Shown here in pieces: positions 62,813 to 64,000 of a stretch of 64,000 nt of DNA. Source of the DNA: Gammaproteobacteria bacterium (lineage in GTDB: Bacteria; Pseudomonadota; Gammaproteobacteria; Pseudomonadales; JAUIET01); contig JAUIHW010000004.1 of assembly GCA_030431775.1 (NCBI GenBank), forward strand, positions 1 through 64,000. Reading direction: 5' to 3'. The position numbers and the translations under genes are program-made. Every line of letters starts with the position of its first letter. Position 1 is the stretch's first letter. The notes below the pieces were generated by a model that made no database searches, was not told where the DNA came from, and saw only the letters and a program-made list of their open reading frames with translations.

Positions 62813-64000
62813 GTATGCGCCAGACATTGAATGACCTTCTAAGCTCTCGTATTGCCTTGCTTGATGGTGCAATGGGCACCGCCATCCAACAATATCAACT
62901 GCAGGAAAGCGATTATCGTGGCCAACGTTTTGCTGATTACCACCAAGACCTCAAGGGCAATAACGACCTGCTGAGCCTGACCAAAGCCGATATTGTCCGG
63001 GATATTCATACAAGGTATCTGCAAGCCGGTGCTGACATCATTGAAACCAACACCTTTAATAGCAATGCACCATCTCAGGCCGACTATGGGCTGGAAAACC
63101 TGGTCTATGAACTGAATCTCGAAGCCGCAAAACTGGCGCGCCAATGTGCGGACGAGGTCGCAGCAACGACTGGTCGGCAACGGTTCGTGGCGGGTGTGCT
63201 TGGTCCGACCAACCGCACCTGCTCACTGAGCCCCGATGTTGAAGACCCGGCTTTCCGAAATATCACTTTTGACCAGCTCGTCGTCACCTATTCCGAGGCC
63301 ACCCGTGCCCTGCTGGAAGGCGGCGCCGACCTGATCATGGTCGAAACGATTTTTGACACCTTGAACGCGAAGGCGGCACTGTTTGCTATCAGCGGCGTTG
63401 CCTTGGAACGCAACCTTGATATACCAATTATGATTTCGGGCACGATCACTGATGCCTCCGGACGAACTCTGTCCGGCCAAACCACGGAAGCTTTCTGGCA
63501 CTCGGTTCGCCATGCCAAGCCATTGAGTATTGGCCTAAACTGTGCACTGGGTGCCGCCGAGCTACGGCCCTATTTGCAGACTCTGGCCAGAGAGGCAGAC
63601 TGCTTTGTCAGCGTCCACCCCAATGCTGGTTTACCTAACCAGTTTGGTGAGTACGACCAGACTGCGGAAGAGATGTCCGATATTATTGCCCAGTTCGCTA
63701 ACGACGGCTTGATTAATCTGGTTGGAGGCTGCTGCGGGACAAGCGATGAGCATATCAGGGCAATCGCCGGGAAGATGAAAGGCTGTCAGCCACGCTTACT
63801 GCCAGCCCCTCAGGAGGCGCTGCTTCTGTCAGGTTTGGAGGCCTTGAAAATCAACGAGGAAAGCTTGTTTGTCAACATAGGCGAACGAACCAACGTGACC
63901 GGATCAGCCGTTTTTCGCAGGCTGATCGAAGCCGAAGATTATAGCGGAGCCCTGCAGGTAGCACGCCAGCAGGTCGACAATGGGGCACAGATAATCGACA
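62809..64000 (+). CDS. metH: Cobalamin-dependent methionine synthase MetH, N-terminal part
   Basis: The frame is open from ATG 62809 to the window end (about 397 codons), starting [29 protein letters not shown]. The homocysteine-binding domain has the zinc Cys in [13 protein letters not shown] and [11 protein letters not shown] (about 240-325). The beginning of the folate-binding domain is [21 protein letters not shown] (about 348-368). The cobalamin and activation domains lie outside the window. No cobalamin riboswitch is visible upstream, so control is probably through the ArsR-type regulator. Transfers the methyl group from methyl-THF to homocysteine. Confidence 0.97.
   Translation, partial: MSMRQTLNDLLSSRIALLDGAMGTAIQQYQLQESDYRGQRFADYHQDLKGNNDLLSLTKADIVRDIHTRYLQAGADIIETNTFNSNAPSQADYGLENLVYELNLEAAKLARQCADEVAATTGRQRFVAGVLGPTNRTCSLSPDVEDPAFRNITFDQLVVTYSEATRALLEGGADLIMVETIFDTLNAKAALFAISGVALERNLDIPIMISGTITDASGRTLSGQTTEAFWHSVRHAKPLSIGLNCALGAAELRPYLQTLAREADCFVSVHPNAGLPNQFGEYDQTAEEMSDIIAQFANDGLINLVGGCCGTSDEHIRAIAGKMKGCQPRLLPAPQEALLLSGLEALKINEESLFVNIGERTNVTGSAVFRRLIEAEDYSGALQVARQQVDNGAQIID

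Overview
The window looks like the chromosome of a free-living, motile Gram-negative gammaproteobacterium of moderately high GC. The evidence is a polar-type flagellar fliEFGHIJ operon, a type IV minor-pilin/PilY1 operon, the SOS mutasome imuA-imuB-dnaE2 behind near-canonical LexA boxes, outer-membrane and RND/HlyD exporters, and many acyl-CoA genes. The gene mix (LLM oxidoreductase, CaiB/BaiF transferase, DUF35/thiolase-like pairs, crotonases, acyl-CoA dehydrogenase) resembles marine lineages such as Spongiibacteraceae or Halieaceae. That placement is an inference only. I see no rRNA, tRNA, CRISPR array, prophage or transposase gene.

Layout. 1-6630 (minus): fliE-F-G-H-I-J, then an orphan anti-sigma-type ATPase and the start of an HPt protein. 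6868-11215: a flavodoxin-like protein, an MDR reductase, two SDRs and an outer-membrane protein. 11309-23130: imuAB and dnaE2, each with its own LexA box, separated by a membrane protein, paaN, a lipocalin-like protein, a thioesterase, a Thr/Ser dehydratase-like enzyme and a DmpA-type peptidase. 23146-27266: a SIMPL-domain protein, then an exported spermidine-dehydrogenase-like flavoenzyme with a sulfatase. 27329-34077: the pilin operon fimT-pilV-pilW-pilX-(small secreted protein)-pilY1-pilE. 34302-37717: an IS5-like MITE, an LLM oxidoreductase, a TauD-type dioxygenase, a palindromic repeat and an Xre/RES toxin-antitoxin pair. 37819-41837: a CoA transferase, a crotonase and a D-aminoacylase-type amidohydrolase.

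42093-48732 is the most unusual block. Five plus-strand genes, mostly overlapping or closely spaced, encode a six-CxxC TackOD1-type protein with a degenerate GGDEF domain, a processive GT2 synthase, a TolC-like protein fused to a TIM-barrel-like domain, a HlyD-type adaptor and a SPOR protein. Together they look like a complete regulator, synthase, periplasmic bridge and outer-membrane exit for an unidentified exopolysaccharide.

48759-54297 is a CoA-dependent catabolic block (NTF2-like, acetoacetate-decarboxylase-like, two DUF35 proteins, two thiolase-like proteins, a crotonase) that resembles steroid side-chain aldolase systems. It is followed by an RND pump, mmsB and an acyl-CoA dehydrogenase. 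The window ends in a methionine-cycle operon: an ArsR-methyltransferase fusion behind a double palindrome, then metF and metH, which is cut off by the window end. Three different non-coding elements with terminal inverted repeats (11309-11501, 34302-34477, 36475-36591) lie in intergenic spaces.
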